Below are positions 27,267-35,872 of a stretch of DNA of 64,000 nt, piece by piece (the stretch's first letter is position 1; every line of letters starts with the position of its first letter). The notes under the pieces were generated by a model. That model was not told the origin of the DNA. It made no database searches and saw only the letters and a program-made list of their open reading frames with translations. Source of the DNA: Ruegeria sp. HKCCD4315. GTDB taxonomy: Bacteria > Pseudomonadota > Alphaproteobacteria > Rhodobacterales > Rhodobacteraceae. The DNA is taken from contig NZ_WVRN01000004.1 of the NCBI RefSeq assembly GCF_013112245.1, positions 1 to 64,000 on the forward strand, in the 5' to 3' direction. The translations under genes were made by a program, and so were the position numbers.

Positions 27267-29717
27267 CTATTGCCCGGCAGCGTTCGCTGTGCTGAGCCGT
27301 TGAACTTCCGCCTTCAACTCAGCTGATACATTTACAGGGCCCCCCGCGGCCTGGGCGCGCTTGTAGACCCGCAGCGCATCTTCCGGCCGATCGACAGCGG
27401 CGTACGCATTGCCCAGATGATACAGAACCAGCGGGTGCTCCGACAGCACACGTGCCGAAGCTTCAAGATATGTGACCGCTTCTTCGTAATTGCCCAGCCG
27501 GTACGCGATCCAGCCATAGGTGTCCTGGAACGCGGGATCACGCGTACCGCGCAGGCGCCTGGCCAGATGCTGCGCCCTTTGCAGGCTCTCATCGTCGCTG
27601 CGGTGGGTGCTGAGAAGGCTGGCCAGATTGTTCGCGACAACAATGGATCGGTTGCTGAGCGGGTAAAGCTGTTCATACACGGCAATGGCCTGATCCAGAT
27701 CTCCGGCCAGTTCATATTCGGTCGCCAGCAGCATCAGCAGATCGGGGTTTTCCGGCTGTGCAGCCAGCGCTTCGCGCAAAATGGCCTGTGCTTGGGTGGG
27801 ATCGTTGCGGCTTGAGTGCAGTTCAAACAAGGCAAACCAGGCGCGGGTGACATCCGGGCGGGTCTCGAGGATTTCACGATACAGGCGCTCGGCCTCGTCC
27901 AACTGTCCTTCGCTGGTCAGAATGCTGGCCTTCATGAAGAGCAGGATCAGCGAGTCGGGATCTTCGCTCAGCAGTCCCTCAAGATGGTTGGTGGCACCGG
28001 TCATATCGCCCTGGGCCAACATCAGACGGATCAGAGCAACCTCGGCAGGCAGGCCGAAATCGGGGTCCCGGGTCAATTCGTTCAGGAAAACTTCCAGCTC
28101 GTCCGTGCGCTTTTGGCCCGCAAGCATATGCGCCCTAAGTTCTTTTGATTGCCGCAGAACCTGAGGATCGTCCATATCCCGCAATGTGCGCAGGACGATA
28201 TCGAGCCGGTCCCAATCCGGTTGGCTCAGATAGACCTCGCCCAATGCAATCAGCAGATCCGCATTGTCCGGAGCCCGTCGCAAGGCATCGACCAGAATGC
28301 CTTCAGCAATTGTCGGGTCATCGCCAGCCAGCAGATACCGGGCATAGTTCAAGGATTCAGCGGGGGCGCTCTGGGAAAGCTCTGTGGCCAGTGCCAGCAT
28401 TTCGCCGGTCAGTTCGCGGTCACCATTGCGTTCATGTGCCTTGGCCATCAGCGTTGCAAGATGCGGATCCCGCGGGGCTTCGCCAAGTGCTTCGCGCAGA
28501 AGAAGGATGGCATCGCCGGTGTTGTCATCCTCGATCAGCCATGCGGCCTTCAGTTTGGCGGCCTCGACCTCGGTGGGGTCTTCGGCCAGCACTTTCTCGA
28601 CCACGGCCCGCCCGGCTTCATCCTGCCCGGATACAAACAGCATCCGCGCATATTCCACTTCGCTCTGGCGGGTTTGGGTGGTCCGCTCGGCATTCTCAAG
28701 CAGGGCCTGCATTTCTGTCAGGGCCTCCTCGACGTTGCCCGAACGGAACTTCAGCGCAGCGCGCATGGTCTGAAACTGAAAGGCGTGCACATCACTGGCC
28801 GCGACGATCGCATCCAACTCGGAAATGGCCGCATCCGCACCCCGGTGATCGTTCAGAAAAGCGATAAGCCGCTGAACCGAAAGCGTTGTTTCTGCTGTTG
28901 GATCGGCTCGCGCCCGCAAGATATCTTCGGCGGCATCCAGATTGCCGTTGTCGATGTGATGTTCGACCAGCAACTGTTCCACGCTGGTGTCGCCGGGAAA
29001 GACCTGCATCATATGCGTGAGTTGCTTTTCGATCTCTGCGGGATTGGACAGCTCCTGCAGCGCACGCAGCCTGATGGCGTAAAGACTGCCGTTCTTAGGC
29101 GCGAATGTCAGCGCGGTGTCGGTTTCGTCCACAACTCCCTGCCAGTCCTCGCTCCGGACCAGATGGTCGATGACCGTCTGTCGCGCGGTGATCAGGTCGG
29201 GATTGGTATTCAGCATTTCGCGGGCTGTATGGACGGTAAATTCCGCCTCGGCCTCATTGCCGGTCGTGACCGCCTGAGTATAGGCCAGCGTGTTGTTGAG
29301 GGATTGGATCACGATATCATCGGGGGCCAGCGCCAGCGCGGCTCCGGCATGGCGCTCCAATTCTTCCCAGTTGCCCAGATCCAGAGCCATTTCAGCCAGC
29401 GCCTGATGTCCTTCGAGATTGTCCGGATATTGTTCGACCAGCAAAAGATACTGACCATAGGCGATCTGAGCATTGCCGCGTTCACGCTCCAGGCGGGCAA
29501 AGGTCAGGCGGGCATCTTTATGCTGGCCGTTCAGCTTGAAGACATTCTTGAATTCGACCAGCGCGCGTTCGACATCCCCGTTTTCCAGATGAGCAAGCCC
29601 GGTCTGGTAATGCGCTTCCGCGCGTTCTTCGGCGGTGTCACAGGCGCTTAGAAACAGAGTGGCGGAGAGCAGGAGGACCGCCAGCGTTTTGCCAAAAGGG
29701 GTGTTGGTCGATGTCAT
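27267..29717 (-). CDS. Tetratricopeptide-repeat lipoprotein (PrsT-like)
   Basis: About 816 residues. A lipoprotein signal ends in LFLSAC with lipidated Cys26, followed by some 18-20 TPR-like repeats across the whole mature part (for example AHYQTGLAHLENGDVERALVEF). Long TPR lipoproteins of this kind are regular members of PEP-CTERM/exosortase EPS loci and may organise the periplasmic assembly complex. The frame opens at 29771, but the ATG at 29717 has GGGAGA upstream and starts just before the signal peptide. It lies between the sugar-transferase and export-protein genes on the same strand. Confidence 0.85.
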   Translation of the reverse strand: MTSTNTPFGKTLAVLLLSATLFLSACDTAEERAEAHYQTGLAHLENGDVERALVEFKNVFKLNGQHKDARLTFARLERERGNAQIAYGQYLLLVEQYPDNLEGHQALAEMALDLGNWEELERHAGAALALAPDDIVIQSLNNTLAYTQAVTTGNEAEAEFTVHTAREMLNTNPDLITARQTVIDHLVRSEDWQGVVDETDTALTFAPKNGSLYAIRLRALQELSNPAEIEKQLTHMMQVFPGDTSVEQLLVEHHIDNGNLDAAEDILRARADPTAETTLSVQRLIAFLNDHRGADAAISELDAIVAASDVHAFQFQTMRAALKFRSGNVEEALTEMQALLENAERTTQTRQSEVEYARMLFVSGQDEAGRAVVEKVLAEDPTEVEAAKLKAAWLIEDDNTGDAILLLREALGEAPRDPHLATLMAKAHERNGDRELTGEMLALATELSQSAPAESLNYARYLLAGDDPTIAEGILVDALRRAPDNADLLIALGEVYLSQPDWDRLDIVLRTLRDMDDPQVLRQSKELRAHMLAGQKRTDELEVFLNELTRDPDFGLPAEVALIRLMLAQGDMTGATNHLEGLLSEDPDSLILLFMKASILTSEGQLDEAERLYREILETRPDVTRAWFALFELHSSRNDPTQAQAILREALAAQPENPDLLMLLATEYELAGDLDQAIAVYEQLYPLSNRSIVVANNLASLLSTHRSDDESLQRAQHLARRLRGTRDPAFQDTYGWIAYRLGNYEEAVTYLEASARVLSEHPLVLYHLGNAYAAVDRPEDALRVYKRAQAAGGPVNVSAELKAEVQRLSTANAAGQ

Positions 29718-29794
29718 TGTTGTGTCTCCCGCAGGGCCTGACGTGTCCAGACAGCGCCCGCCCGGGTCCATCCCTGTGCCATGTTACGGCGATG

Positions 29795-30478
29795 TCAGCA
29801 GCCGGTGCAGCGCAATACGACCGTAACGGTCCGGGCCAGAATGGACAGATCGGTGCCAAAGGACATGGTCTTCCAGTATTCGGAATCGTGATAGGCCCGT
29901 TCGGCAAATGTTGACTGATTGCGCTTGGAGACCTGCCACAGACCCGAGATGCCAGGGCGCATGGAGTAGTAAAGCTTGCTGGGGTACAGCTCTTTTTGGG
30001 TTTCCATCATGGGGCGGGGGCCGACAACGGACATTTCGCCGACAAGGACGTTCCAGAATTGCGGCAATTCATCCATAGAGGACTTCCGAAGGAACGGGCC
30101 CAGCTTGGTAATCCGCGGGTCATCGCGCAGCTTCTGGTTGAGGTCCCATTCGGCCCGCGCTTCGGGGTTCTCGGCAAGGTGCTTTTCCAGAACGGCCTCG
30201 GCGTCGTGAACCATGGTGCGCAGTTTTAGCAGGTTGAAGCTCTTACCGTTCCGACCGACGCGTTTCTGGCGATAAAACGGGGTGACACCCTGACACAGCA
30301 GCAGGATGGCAAACATCAGAATCAGCGGAACAACGAAGGGTGCCGACAGCAACACGAAAGCAACATCGAAGATGCGCTTCCCACCATTTCTGTAAAACCC
30401 CGACCCGTGCGCCACGACAGGCATAACCGGAGTTTTAGGGTAGCCAGGGTTGGCCACCTCTTTCGAATGAATTGTCAC
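29795..30478 (-). CDS. ExoY-like priming sugar transferase
   Basis: About 227 residues. A single hydrophobic hairpin (about 36-62) precedes a cytoplasmic domain with FYRQKRVGRNG, FNLLKLRTM (81-89), RKSSMDELPQFWNVL with the catalytic Asp-Glu pair (136-137) and EMSVVGPRP. This is the monotopic phosphoglycosyltransferase core that moves a sugar phosphate to undecaprenyl phosphate, the first committed step. A GTG at 30478 has GGGGGG seven bases upstream and fits better than the longer frame to 30526. It appears to be the first gene of the operon 30478-22096, behind the candidate promoter at 30559-30588. Confidence 0.9.
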   Translation of the reverse strand: MTIHSKEVANPGYPKTPVMPVVAHGSGFYRNGGKRIFDVAFVLLSAPFVVPLILMFAILLLCQGVTPFYRQKRVGRNGKSFNLLKLRTMVHDAEAVLEKHLAENPEARAEWDLNQKLRDDPRITKLGPFLRKSSMDELPQFWNVLVGEMSVVGPRPMMETQKELYPSKLYYSMRPGISGLWQVSKRNQSTFAERAYHDSEYWKTMSFGTDLSILARTVTVVLRCTGC

Positions 30479-30557
30479 TATATAACCCCCCGGCACACAC
30501 AAACACCCAAAACACCACCTACTCAACTCAGGAACTAGCTATGCTCAACCTCAACTT

Positions 30558-30579
30558 ATGTATAAAAAATGTTATACAT
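30558..30579. promoter_or_regulatory. 8-bp-arm inverted repeat, candidate operator
   Basis: ATGTATAA (30558-30565) and TTATACAT (30572-30579) are perfect arms around a 6-base centre. It covers the spacer and -10 of the candidate promoter for the ExoY-like gene, a typical place for a repressor. No T-run follows, so it is unlikely to be a terminator. Confidence 0.5.
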
Positions 30580-30588
30580 TTATATCAA
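30559..30588 (-). promoter_or_regulatory. Candidate sigma-70 promoter of the ExoY-like export operon
   Basis: On the minus strand TTGATA (30588-30583) is followed after 17-18 bases by TTATAC/TATACA (30565-30559), five and four matches to the consensus boxes. A start near 30550 would leave a leader of about 70 bases before the GTG at 30478. Predicted by eye only. Confidence 0.4.
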
Positions 30589-31146
30589 TTTAGCTCTGCC
30601 GATACCAACAACACTTGGCAGACTTCCACGGAACAATTCTTAACAAATTCCAAACCACATGCCAAACAATAATCATGTGACAGGACCCTGGCTGACCACC
30701 AGAACCGCTGTTTTAAAGGGGTGATTTAGGGGCTTCGCTCTTCTTACTTTGGTACGAGGACCCAGAAGTTGTGTCAAATGGAGCTACAATGATGAAATTT
30801 ACGTTAATTTGATCTCAAAAAGGTATTAATGAGTGGGCGTCCGCCCGCATGGGCCTTAGGCATGTGGTGCCAGGATTGACACTATTTTGAGCAGTTTTTG
30901 AAGGAGGCTTCCGGAAACAATCACCCTGATTAGCATTGATTGAATTTGCCTGAGAGGGCTTTTAACGCATGTAACTGTTAGGGGTGTGACATGTCTTGAT
31001 TTTATGGCACGCTCGTCACTAAGTACTTTTGGTTCATGTGATATGTTAGTGTCTGTAAGGGTTTTCTGGTGGTTCAGAGTGTTAAGTTGGATGATTTCCG
31101 AGAAACCAGAACCGGGTGTGACAAAGCGGAAGGCGACCGTGCGACC

Positions 31147-32004
31147 ATGGTTCCCAAAGACGGATTTTACCTAGATTTCTTTGGACTGGACCGGCGCCCT
31201 TTCACGCTGCTGCCGGACCCCGGGTTCATGTATTGGTCGCCGCTGCACAAGCGCGGCTATTCGGTGTTGCAGTTCGGAATCATGAGCTGTGCCCCCATCA
31301 CTGTCCTGACCGGTGAGATCGGGGCCGGGAAGACCACCCTTGTGCAACACTTGCTGAGTGAGATGGAAGATTCGATCACGGTAGGGTTGATCTCGAACGC
31401 GCAGGGGGGGCGGGGCGAGTTGCTGCAATGGGTGTTGCACGCTCTTGGGTTGCCGATCGAGAATGACGCCAGTTATGTGCAATTGTTCCGGGCGCTTCAG
31501 GATTTTCTGGTCTCTGAATATGCCGAAGGCCGCCGCGTGGTGCTGATCTTTGACGAGGCGCAGAATCTGACGGTCGAGGGATTGGAAGAAATCCGTATGC
31601 TGACCAATATCAACGCAAACACGGATGAGCTGATCCAGCTGGTTCTGGTCGGGCAGCCCGAGCTGCGTGATCTGGTTCTGGATCCCAAGATGCGACAGTT
31701 GACGCAACGGGTCGCGGCAAGCTTTCATTTAGAACGCATGGATGAAGAGTCGGTCGACCATTACATCAGGCACAGAATGAAGATTGCCGGCGGGTCGGGT
31801 GAGGAGTTCACGGAAGCCGCTTGCAAACAGGTCTTTCAGCAAACCAGGGGCGTGCCGCGGCTCGTAAACCAGTTCTGCGACTTTGCGCTGCTTTATGCCT
31901 GGACCAATGAGACCAAGGATATCGACGAACATATCGTCAGCCAGGTCGTTCAGGATGGTGTATTTTTTGGTGGAAACTCGCTTGAGAAGGAGCTGACAGT
32001 CTGA
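31147..32004 (+). CDS. ExeA-like AAA ATPase of the EPS/exosortase locus
   Basis: About 285 residues. FYLDFFGLDRRPFTLLPDP at the N-terminus, Walker A GEIGAGKTT (56-64) and Walker B VLIFDEAQNL (132-141) place it with the ExeA/GspA-like ATPases found beside exosortase and Wzz genes. Its job there is unknown; energising or regulating export complex assembly is a guess. A GTG at 31069 with AAGG upstream is also in frame, giving 26 more residues, but relatives begin near the ATG at 31147. It is followed by the Wzz gene after one base. Confidence 0.8.
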   Translation: MVPKDGFYLDFFGLDRRPFTLLPDPGFMYWSPLHKRGYSVLQFGIMSCAPITVLTGEIGAGKTTLVQHLLSEMEDSITVGLISNAQGGRGELLQWVLHALGLPIENDASYVQLFRALQDFLVSEYAEGRRVVLIFDEAQNLTVEGLEEIRMLTNINANTDELIQLVLVGQPELRDLVLDPKMRQLTQRVAASFHLERMDEESVDHYIRHRMKIAGGSGEEFTEAACKQVFQQTRGVPRLVNQFCDFALLYAWTNETKDIDEHIVSQVVQDGVFFGGNSLEKELTV

Positions 32005-32005
32005 A

Positions 32006-33547
32006 ATGGGCCCCGTTCGCTATTACTTTTCCATTTTCCTGAGACGGTTTCCGTATTTTCTGATCGTTGCTCTGATTGTGTCTGTGGCGTCGATCATCAT
32101 CGCCAGAGCTTTGCCTCCAACATATGAATCCCAGATGCGGTTGATTGTCGAATCCCCGCAGATTCCTGGCAACCTGGCGGCCAGTACCGTGAACACATCT
32201 GCGGCCGAGCAATTGCAAATCGTAGAGCAGCGTCTGCTGACGCGCCCGGTTCTTTTGGACATTGCGCGCAATTTTGAGGTTCTGTCTGATCAGCAAGAGG
32301 CAACGCCGGACCAGATCGTCGATACCCTGCGCCGGAATACACATATCCACATCAGCACTGGCCGCAATCAGGCCAGCTTGATGACCATCGTCTTTGAGGC
32401 GCGTTCAGGCGCGATCGCGGCCGGAGTGCTGAACGAATACCTGACCGAAATCCAGAAGCTGGATGTCTCGTACCGTAAGGGGCGAGCGTCCGATACACTG
32501 GAATTTTTTGAACAGGAGGTCGAGCGGCTGAGCGATGAGCTGGACAAGCGCAGCGCCCGGATCCTGAAATTCCAGAATGAAAACTCGGATGCGCTTCCCA
32601 GCAGCCTACAGTTCCGCATGGCCCAGCAAGGCACATTGCAGACCAATCTGGAACAGACCGACCAGCAGATATTTGCGCTCAAAGGTCAGCGCGAGAAACT
32701 GCTGAGCATCTACAGTTCGACCGGACAGATTGTCGGTGTGGGGCAGCAAGCTCAGACTCAGGCCCAACAACAATTGGCGCAACTGCGCAACCAGCTGGAC
32801 AATCAGTTGGTGCTGTATTCGGAAAGCAATCCGCAGATCAAACTGTTGCGCGCCCACATCGAACGACTGGAAGACGTCGTTGCCGCCGAACAGGCCGCCG
32901 GCAGTGTGCCTGCCGATACGCAGACGGGGAACTCGGCGCTCGATATTCAGCTGGCGCAGCTTGATTCGCAGATTGCCGCCGAGGAAGATAAACGCGCCGT
33001 GATCGAAGAACGCCTTACAGATTTGACCCTGACGATCGACCAAACCCCGGCCAATGCAATTACGCTGGCCGAGTTGCAGCGCGATCACGATAATATCCAA
33101 ACCCAGTACAATAACGCTGTGACACGCCTTGCCTCGGCATCAACGGGCGAACGGATCGAAGTAACCTCTCAGGGACAGCGGATTTCGGTGATCGAATATC
33201 CGGTGGTCCCAAGCGGCCCGACCAAACCCAACCGCCTGATGATCGCAGGGGGCGGAACGGTGTTTGGCATCGGGCTGGGGCTGGGGCTGATCGTGTTGCT
33301 TGAGCTATTGAACCGTTCGGTCAGGCGGCCCGAAGATCTGATCAATAAACTTGAGGTGTGGCCGATTGCGACCATCCCTTACATGCGTTCGCGCAAAGAG
33401 GTGATCGTTTACCGCCTGGCCTGGATCGCGGTGATCCTGGCCATCATGGTTGGTGTTCCGGCGGCGGTGTGGGCTGTCCACACGTATTATCTGCCCCTTG
33501 ATCTGATCGCCGAACGTGTGATGGATAAATTGGAGGTTCGCTGGTGA
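32006..33547 (+). CDS. Wzz-like chain-length determinant / polysaccharide co-polymerase
   Basis: A 513-residue inner-membrane protein. One helix near residues 17-36 is followed by a long periplasmic part rich in coiled coil (about 160-370, with segments such as EQEVERLSDELDKRSARI), then GPTKPNRLMIAGGG, the Pro-rich motif before the second helix (about 410-430), and a third hydrophobic segment (about 470-490). It belongs to the exosortase-associated Wzz branch, which lacks a fused kinase domain. It should set polymer length and dock with the Wza-like protein. The kinase partner follows after 31 bases. Confidence 0.85.
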   Translation: MGPVRYYFSIFLRRFPYFLIVALIVSVASIIIARALPPTYESQMRLIVESPQIPGNLAASTVNTSAAEQLQIVEQRLLTRPVLLDIARNFEVLSDQQEATPDQIVDTLRRNTHIHISTGRNQASLMTIVFEARSGAIAAGVLNEYLTEIQKLDVSYRKGRASDTLEFFEQEVERLSDELDKRSARILKFQNENSDALPSSLQFRMAQQGTLQTNLEQTDQQIFALKGQREKLLSIYSSTGQIVGVGQQAQTQAQQQLAQLRNQLDNQLVLYSESNPQIKLLRAHIERLEDVVAAEQAAGSVPADTQTGNSALDIQLAQLDSQIAAEEDKRAVIEERLTDLTLTIDQTPANAITLAELQRDHDNIQTQYNNAVTRLASASTGERIEVTSQGQRISVIEYPVVPSGPTKPNRLMIAGGGTVFGIGLGLGLIVLLELLNRSVRRPEDLINKLEVWPIATIPYMRSRKEVIVYRLAWIAVILAIMVGVPAAVWAVHTYYLPLDLIAERVMDKLEVRW

Positions 33548-33578
33548 TGTCTGTTCTGTATATCCTGAGGAGGGTGTG

Positions 33579-34403
33579 ATGGACCGTCTTCAGCAGGCGA
33601 TTCAAAAGGCCCGTGAAGAGCGGGAAAACCGGCAGATTCCGCCGCAGCAAGCACCTGAAGAGTTTCAGGTTGAACCCGAGGAAAGTGGTGCCGATCCCTG
33701 GGCAGCTGTGCCCGAGATCAAGATCAAGCCGCGCCTCATTTCCAGAAACCGTCTGGTCTCTTATGGGGGCGGTCAGGCAGCTGGATCTTATGACATGCTG
33801 CGCACCAAAATGCTGCAGCAGATTCTGTCAAATGGCTGGCGTCGGGTGGCGCTGACCTCTCCGTATAGCGGTTGTGGGAAAAGCACGGCGGCGGCCAACC
33901 TTGCCTTCAGTCTCGGGCGGCAGGCAGACCTGAAAACGATTGTGATTGATCTGGACCTGCGGCGCAGAGGGCTGGCCGATATCCTGCAGCAGACCGGCGA
34001 ACACAGTATGGCGGATGTTTTGCAGGGATCTGTAGCGTTCCGGGATCATGGCCGCCGCCATGGCAGCAACGTGATTTTCGGGTTGAACTACGCCCAGACC
34101 CGCAATCCGGCCGAAATTCTGCAGAGCCGGCGCGCCATCGAAATTCTGGAAGAGATCGAGGCGGAATTCAAACCGGACATTATTCTGTTCGATACGCCCC
34201 CCTTGATGGTGAGCGATGACAGCCACGGGTTCCTCAAGAATGTCGATTGCGCGTTGCTGCTGGCGGCAGCTGAAGAAACAAGTATCGATCATATCGACGT
34301 CGCAGAACGGCAGCTGGCCGAACTGACGCAGGTTATGGGGATCGTCCTGAACAAATGCCGCTATATCAGCGGAGCTTTCGGCAATGACCAAGGTTACTAC
34401 TGA
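33579..34403 (+). CDS. BY-kinase (CpsD/CapB-type tyrosine kinase), stand-alone
   Basis: A 274-residue cytoplasmic ATPase. Walker A SPYSGCGKST (94-103), Walker A' VIDLDLRR (122-129) and Walker B ILFDTPP (202-208) are in the order expected of bacterial tyrosine kinases. The protein ends GNDQGYY, a very short tyrosine tail that may be the autophosphorylation site. The N-terminal 50 residues are charged and may contact Wzz. The ATG at 33579 follows GAGGAGG; a GTG three bases earlier is too close. It shares 20 bases with the following GT2 gene. Confidence 0.85.
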   Translation: MDRLQQAIQKAREERENRQIPPQQAPEEFQVEPEESGADPWAAVPEIKIKPRLISRNRLVSYGGGQAAGSYDMLRTKMLQQILSNGWRRVALTSPYSGCGKSTAAANLAFSLGRQADLKTIVIDLDLRRRGLADILQQTGEHSMADVLQGSVAFRDHGRRHGSNVIFGLNYAQTRNPAEILQSRRAIEILEEIEAEFKPDIILFDTPPLMVSDDSHGFLKNVDCALLLAAAEETSIDHIDVAERQLAELTQVMGIVLNKCRYISGAFGNDQGYY

Positions 34404-35268
34404 AACACACCCGGCTGACGCGGTCATCATCCCGCATTACAACGACATTCCCAGGCTGGAACGCTGTCTGAGTGCCTTGACGGACAATGATATTTCCAAC
34501 ACGGAAATCATCGTTGTCGACAATGCCTCTCCGGTGTCTCTGGATCAGATAAGCCGCGCCTTTCCCAAGGTGCGGTTTGTGGTGGAAACCCAAAAGGGCG
34601 CGGCCCATGCCCGCAATCGCGGCGTTGCCGAGACCACGGCCCCGCGGTTGTTTTTCATCGACGCCGATTGCGTTCCCGCCTCCGATTGGCTGACGGTTGG
34701 GCGCAGGATTGCCGACAGGGCCGACCTGATCGGGGGGCGCGTTGATGTCTTTGACGAAACCCCGGCGCCCCGCAGTGGTGCCGAAGCATTCGAGGCGGTC
34801 TTTGCCTTCAATTTCCGCAGATACATCGAAGTTCAGGGCTTTTCAGGCGCAGGTAATCTGCTGACTCGGCGTGACGTGTTCGACGCAATCGGCGGGTTCC
34901 TTAACGGTGTGTCCGAAGATCGGGAATGGACCATGCGTGCTGTGTCCCGTGGCTATAGCCTGATCTATGAAGACGATTTTCGGGTCAGTCATCCATCACG
35001 CCAGGATTGGCCTGCGCTCAAGGCCAAGTGGCGTCGAACCACGCAAGAAGCGTATCAACTGAACGGAACCGATCTGTCCGCGCGTTTGCGGTGGGCGTTG
35101 CGTGGTTTAGCCATGCCTGCAAGTGCGGTTGTGCATACGCCCAAAGTGTTGGCCAGCAATAAGCTGGGCTCGGCGGGTGAAACCATGCGGGCGGTTGCGA
35201 CCCTGATCCGGCTCAGATGTACACGCATGGTCTGGATGCTGCTTCAGGCCGCCGGCGGCAGGATCTGA
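34384..35268 (+). CDS. Family 2 glycosyltransferase
   Basis: A 294-residue GT-A enzyme. AVIIPHYNDIPRLERCL and EIIVVDNASP open the fold, LFFIDADCVPA contains the DxD metal site, GGFLNGVSEDREWTMRA the ED-type catalytic block, and a final hydrophobic region suggests membrane contact. It overlaps the BY-kinase gene by 20 bases, so it belongs to the ATPase-Wzz-kinase operon, ending at the bidirectional terminator at 35283. The sugar transferred cannot be told. Confidence 0.85.
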   Translation: MTKVTTETHPADAVIIPHYNDIPRLERCLSALTDNDISNTEIIVVDNASPVSLDQISRAFPKVRFVVETQKGAAHARNRGVAETTAPRLFFIDADCVPASDWLTVGRRIADRADLIGGRVDVFDETPAPRSGAEAFEAVFAFNFRRYIEVQGFSGAGNLLTRRDVFDAIGGFLNGVSEDREWTMRAVSRGYSLIYEDDFRVSHPSRQDWPALKAKWRRTTQEAYQLNGTDLSARLRWALRGLAMPASAVVHTPKVLASNKLGSAGETMRAVATLIRLRCTRMVWMLLQAAGGRI

Positions 35269-35282
35269 TCTGCGACCAATAA

Positions 35283-35308
35283 AAAAGGGCCGCATCAGCA
35301 GCCCTTTT
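35283..35308. terminator. Bidirectional terminator
   Basis: AAAAGGGC and GCCCTTTT (35283-35290 and 35301-35308) form an 8-bp stem with a 10-nt loop. A/T runs on both sides let it work for the plus-strand GT2 and the minus-strand VPLPA-CTERM gene. Confidence 0.8.
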
Positions 35309-35310
35309 AA

Positions 35311-35326
35311 CATAACATCTGTTATG
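35311..35326. repeat. Small inverted repeat beside the terminator
   Basis: CATAAC-ATCT-GTTATG is a perfect 6-bp hairpin between the terminator and the stop of the VPLPA-CTERM gene. It may add to 3'-end stability or termination. Confidence 0.45.
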
Positions 35327-35335
35327 AAGCTTCTT

Positions 35336-35872
35336 TTACACCGTCTGGCGACGACGCATCAGCGCCAGCCCACCCAAGGCGGTTAGCAGCAGCATGCCAC
35401 CTGCTGGCAGCGGAACCGCCGAGACATCGAAGTCAAAGCCGATCACCCCACCGTTGGTCGGTGCGGTCGATCCCGCCCACGAGAACACAAGTGTTTGGCT
35501 CAGACTGGTTGATGCGCTGCTGAACAGCGTGTTGAGCGTTGTCTGAAGGCCGTTGCCCAGAATCGCGCTTGTTGCAAACACGTTCGATGGGTTGGCTGTA
35601 TCAACCCAGCTCATCGTCAGGCCAGTGAACAGGCCAAAGACATTGATCGTAACCGATGCGTTTGCTTGCCCAATCAGCGGATCAACCGGTGATGTGAAAT
35701 TCACCGCATAAGATCCCGGCCCGCCAGGGCTGGTTGCCGTTCCAATAAACAGCGGGTCTGACTTGATATCGTAAGTCCCGCCTGCGCTGACCACTGTCAC
35801 GGCGCTTGCTGCGCTGCTCATCAACACAACCGCTGCAAGCGCGACCAGCATGGTCTTTAAAGATTTAAACAT
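35336..35872 (-). CDS. VPLPA-CTERM sorting-domain protein, likely XrtD substrate
   Basis: A 178-residue secreted protein. A signal peptide (cleavage after ASA at 24) precedes a Ser/Thr/Gly/Asn-rich beta-type mature part. The C-terminus has the complete sorting signal: VPLPA (153-157), a hydrophobic stretch (about 158-172) and the basic end RRRQ. Known family behaviour predicts recognition and cleavage by exosortase XrtD, encoded about 10.5 kb to the left. The mature part contains one Trp-poor domain with no recognised fold; a matrix or surface role is inferred. The gene is alone on its strand, ending at the shared terminator; ATG 35872 has GGTGG upstream. Confidence 0.9.
   Translation of the reverse strand: MFKSLKTMLVALAAVVLMSSAASAVTVVSAGGTYDIKSDPLFIGTATSPGGPGSYAVNFTSPVDPLIGQANASVTINVFGLFTGLTMSWVDTANPSNVFATSAILGNGLQTTLNTLFSSASTSLSQTLVFSWAGSTAPTNGGVIGFDFDVSAVPLPAGGMLLLTALGGLALMRRRQTV

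Larger units (their letters stand above)
30479..31146. other. Divergent regulatory region of the export cluster
   Basis: Six hundred and sixty-eight AT-rich bases between the minus-strand export operon and the plus-strand ATPase-Wzz-kinase operon. It includes the candidate promoter/operator near 30558-30588 and ribosome-site-like AAGG at 31057. No gene of its own is supported. Its length suggests more regulatory content than could be assigned. Confidence 0.5.

Noticed and set aside
28149..29651. A 500-codon plus-strand frame opposite the TPR lipoprotein gene
   Set aside because: The minus-strand TPR frame has lipobox, repeats and ribosome site; the plus frame has none of these.
31005..31020. 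TGGCACG-CTCG-TCACT, resembling a sigma-54 promoter before the ATPase gene
   Set aside because: The -24 part fits, but the -12 element lacks the essential GC (CA instead), so it is probably chance.
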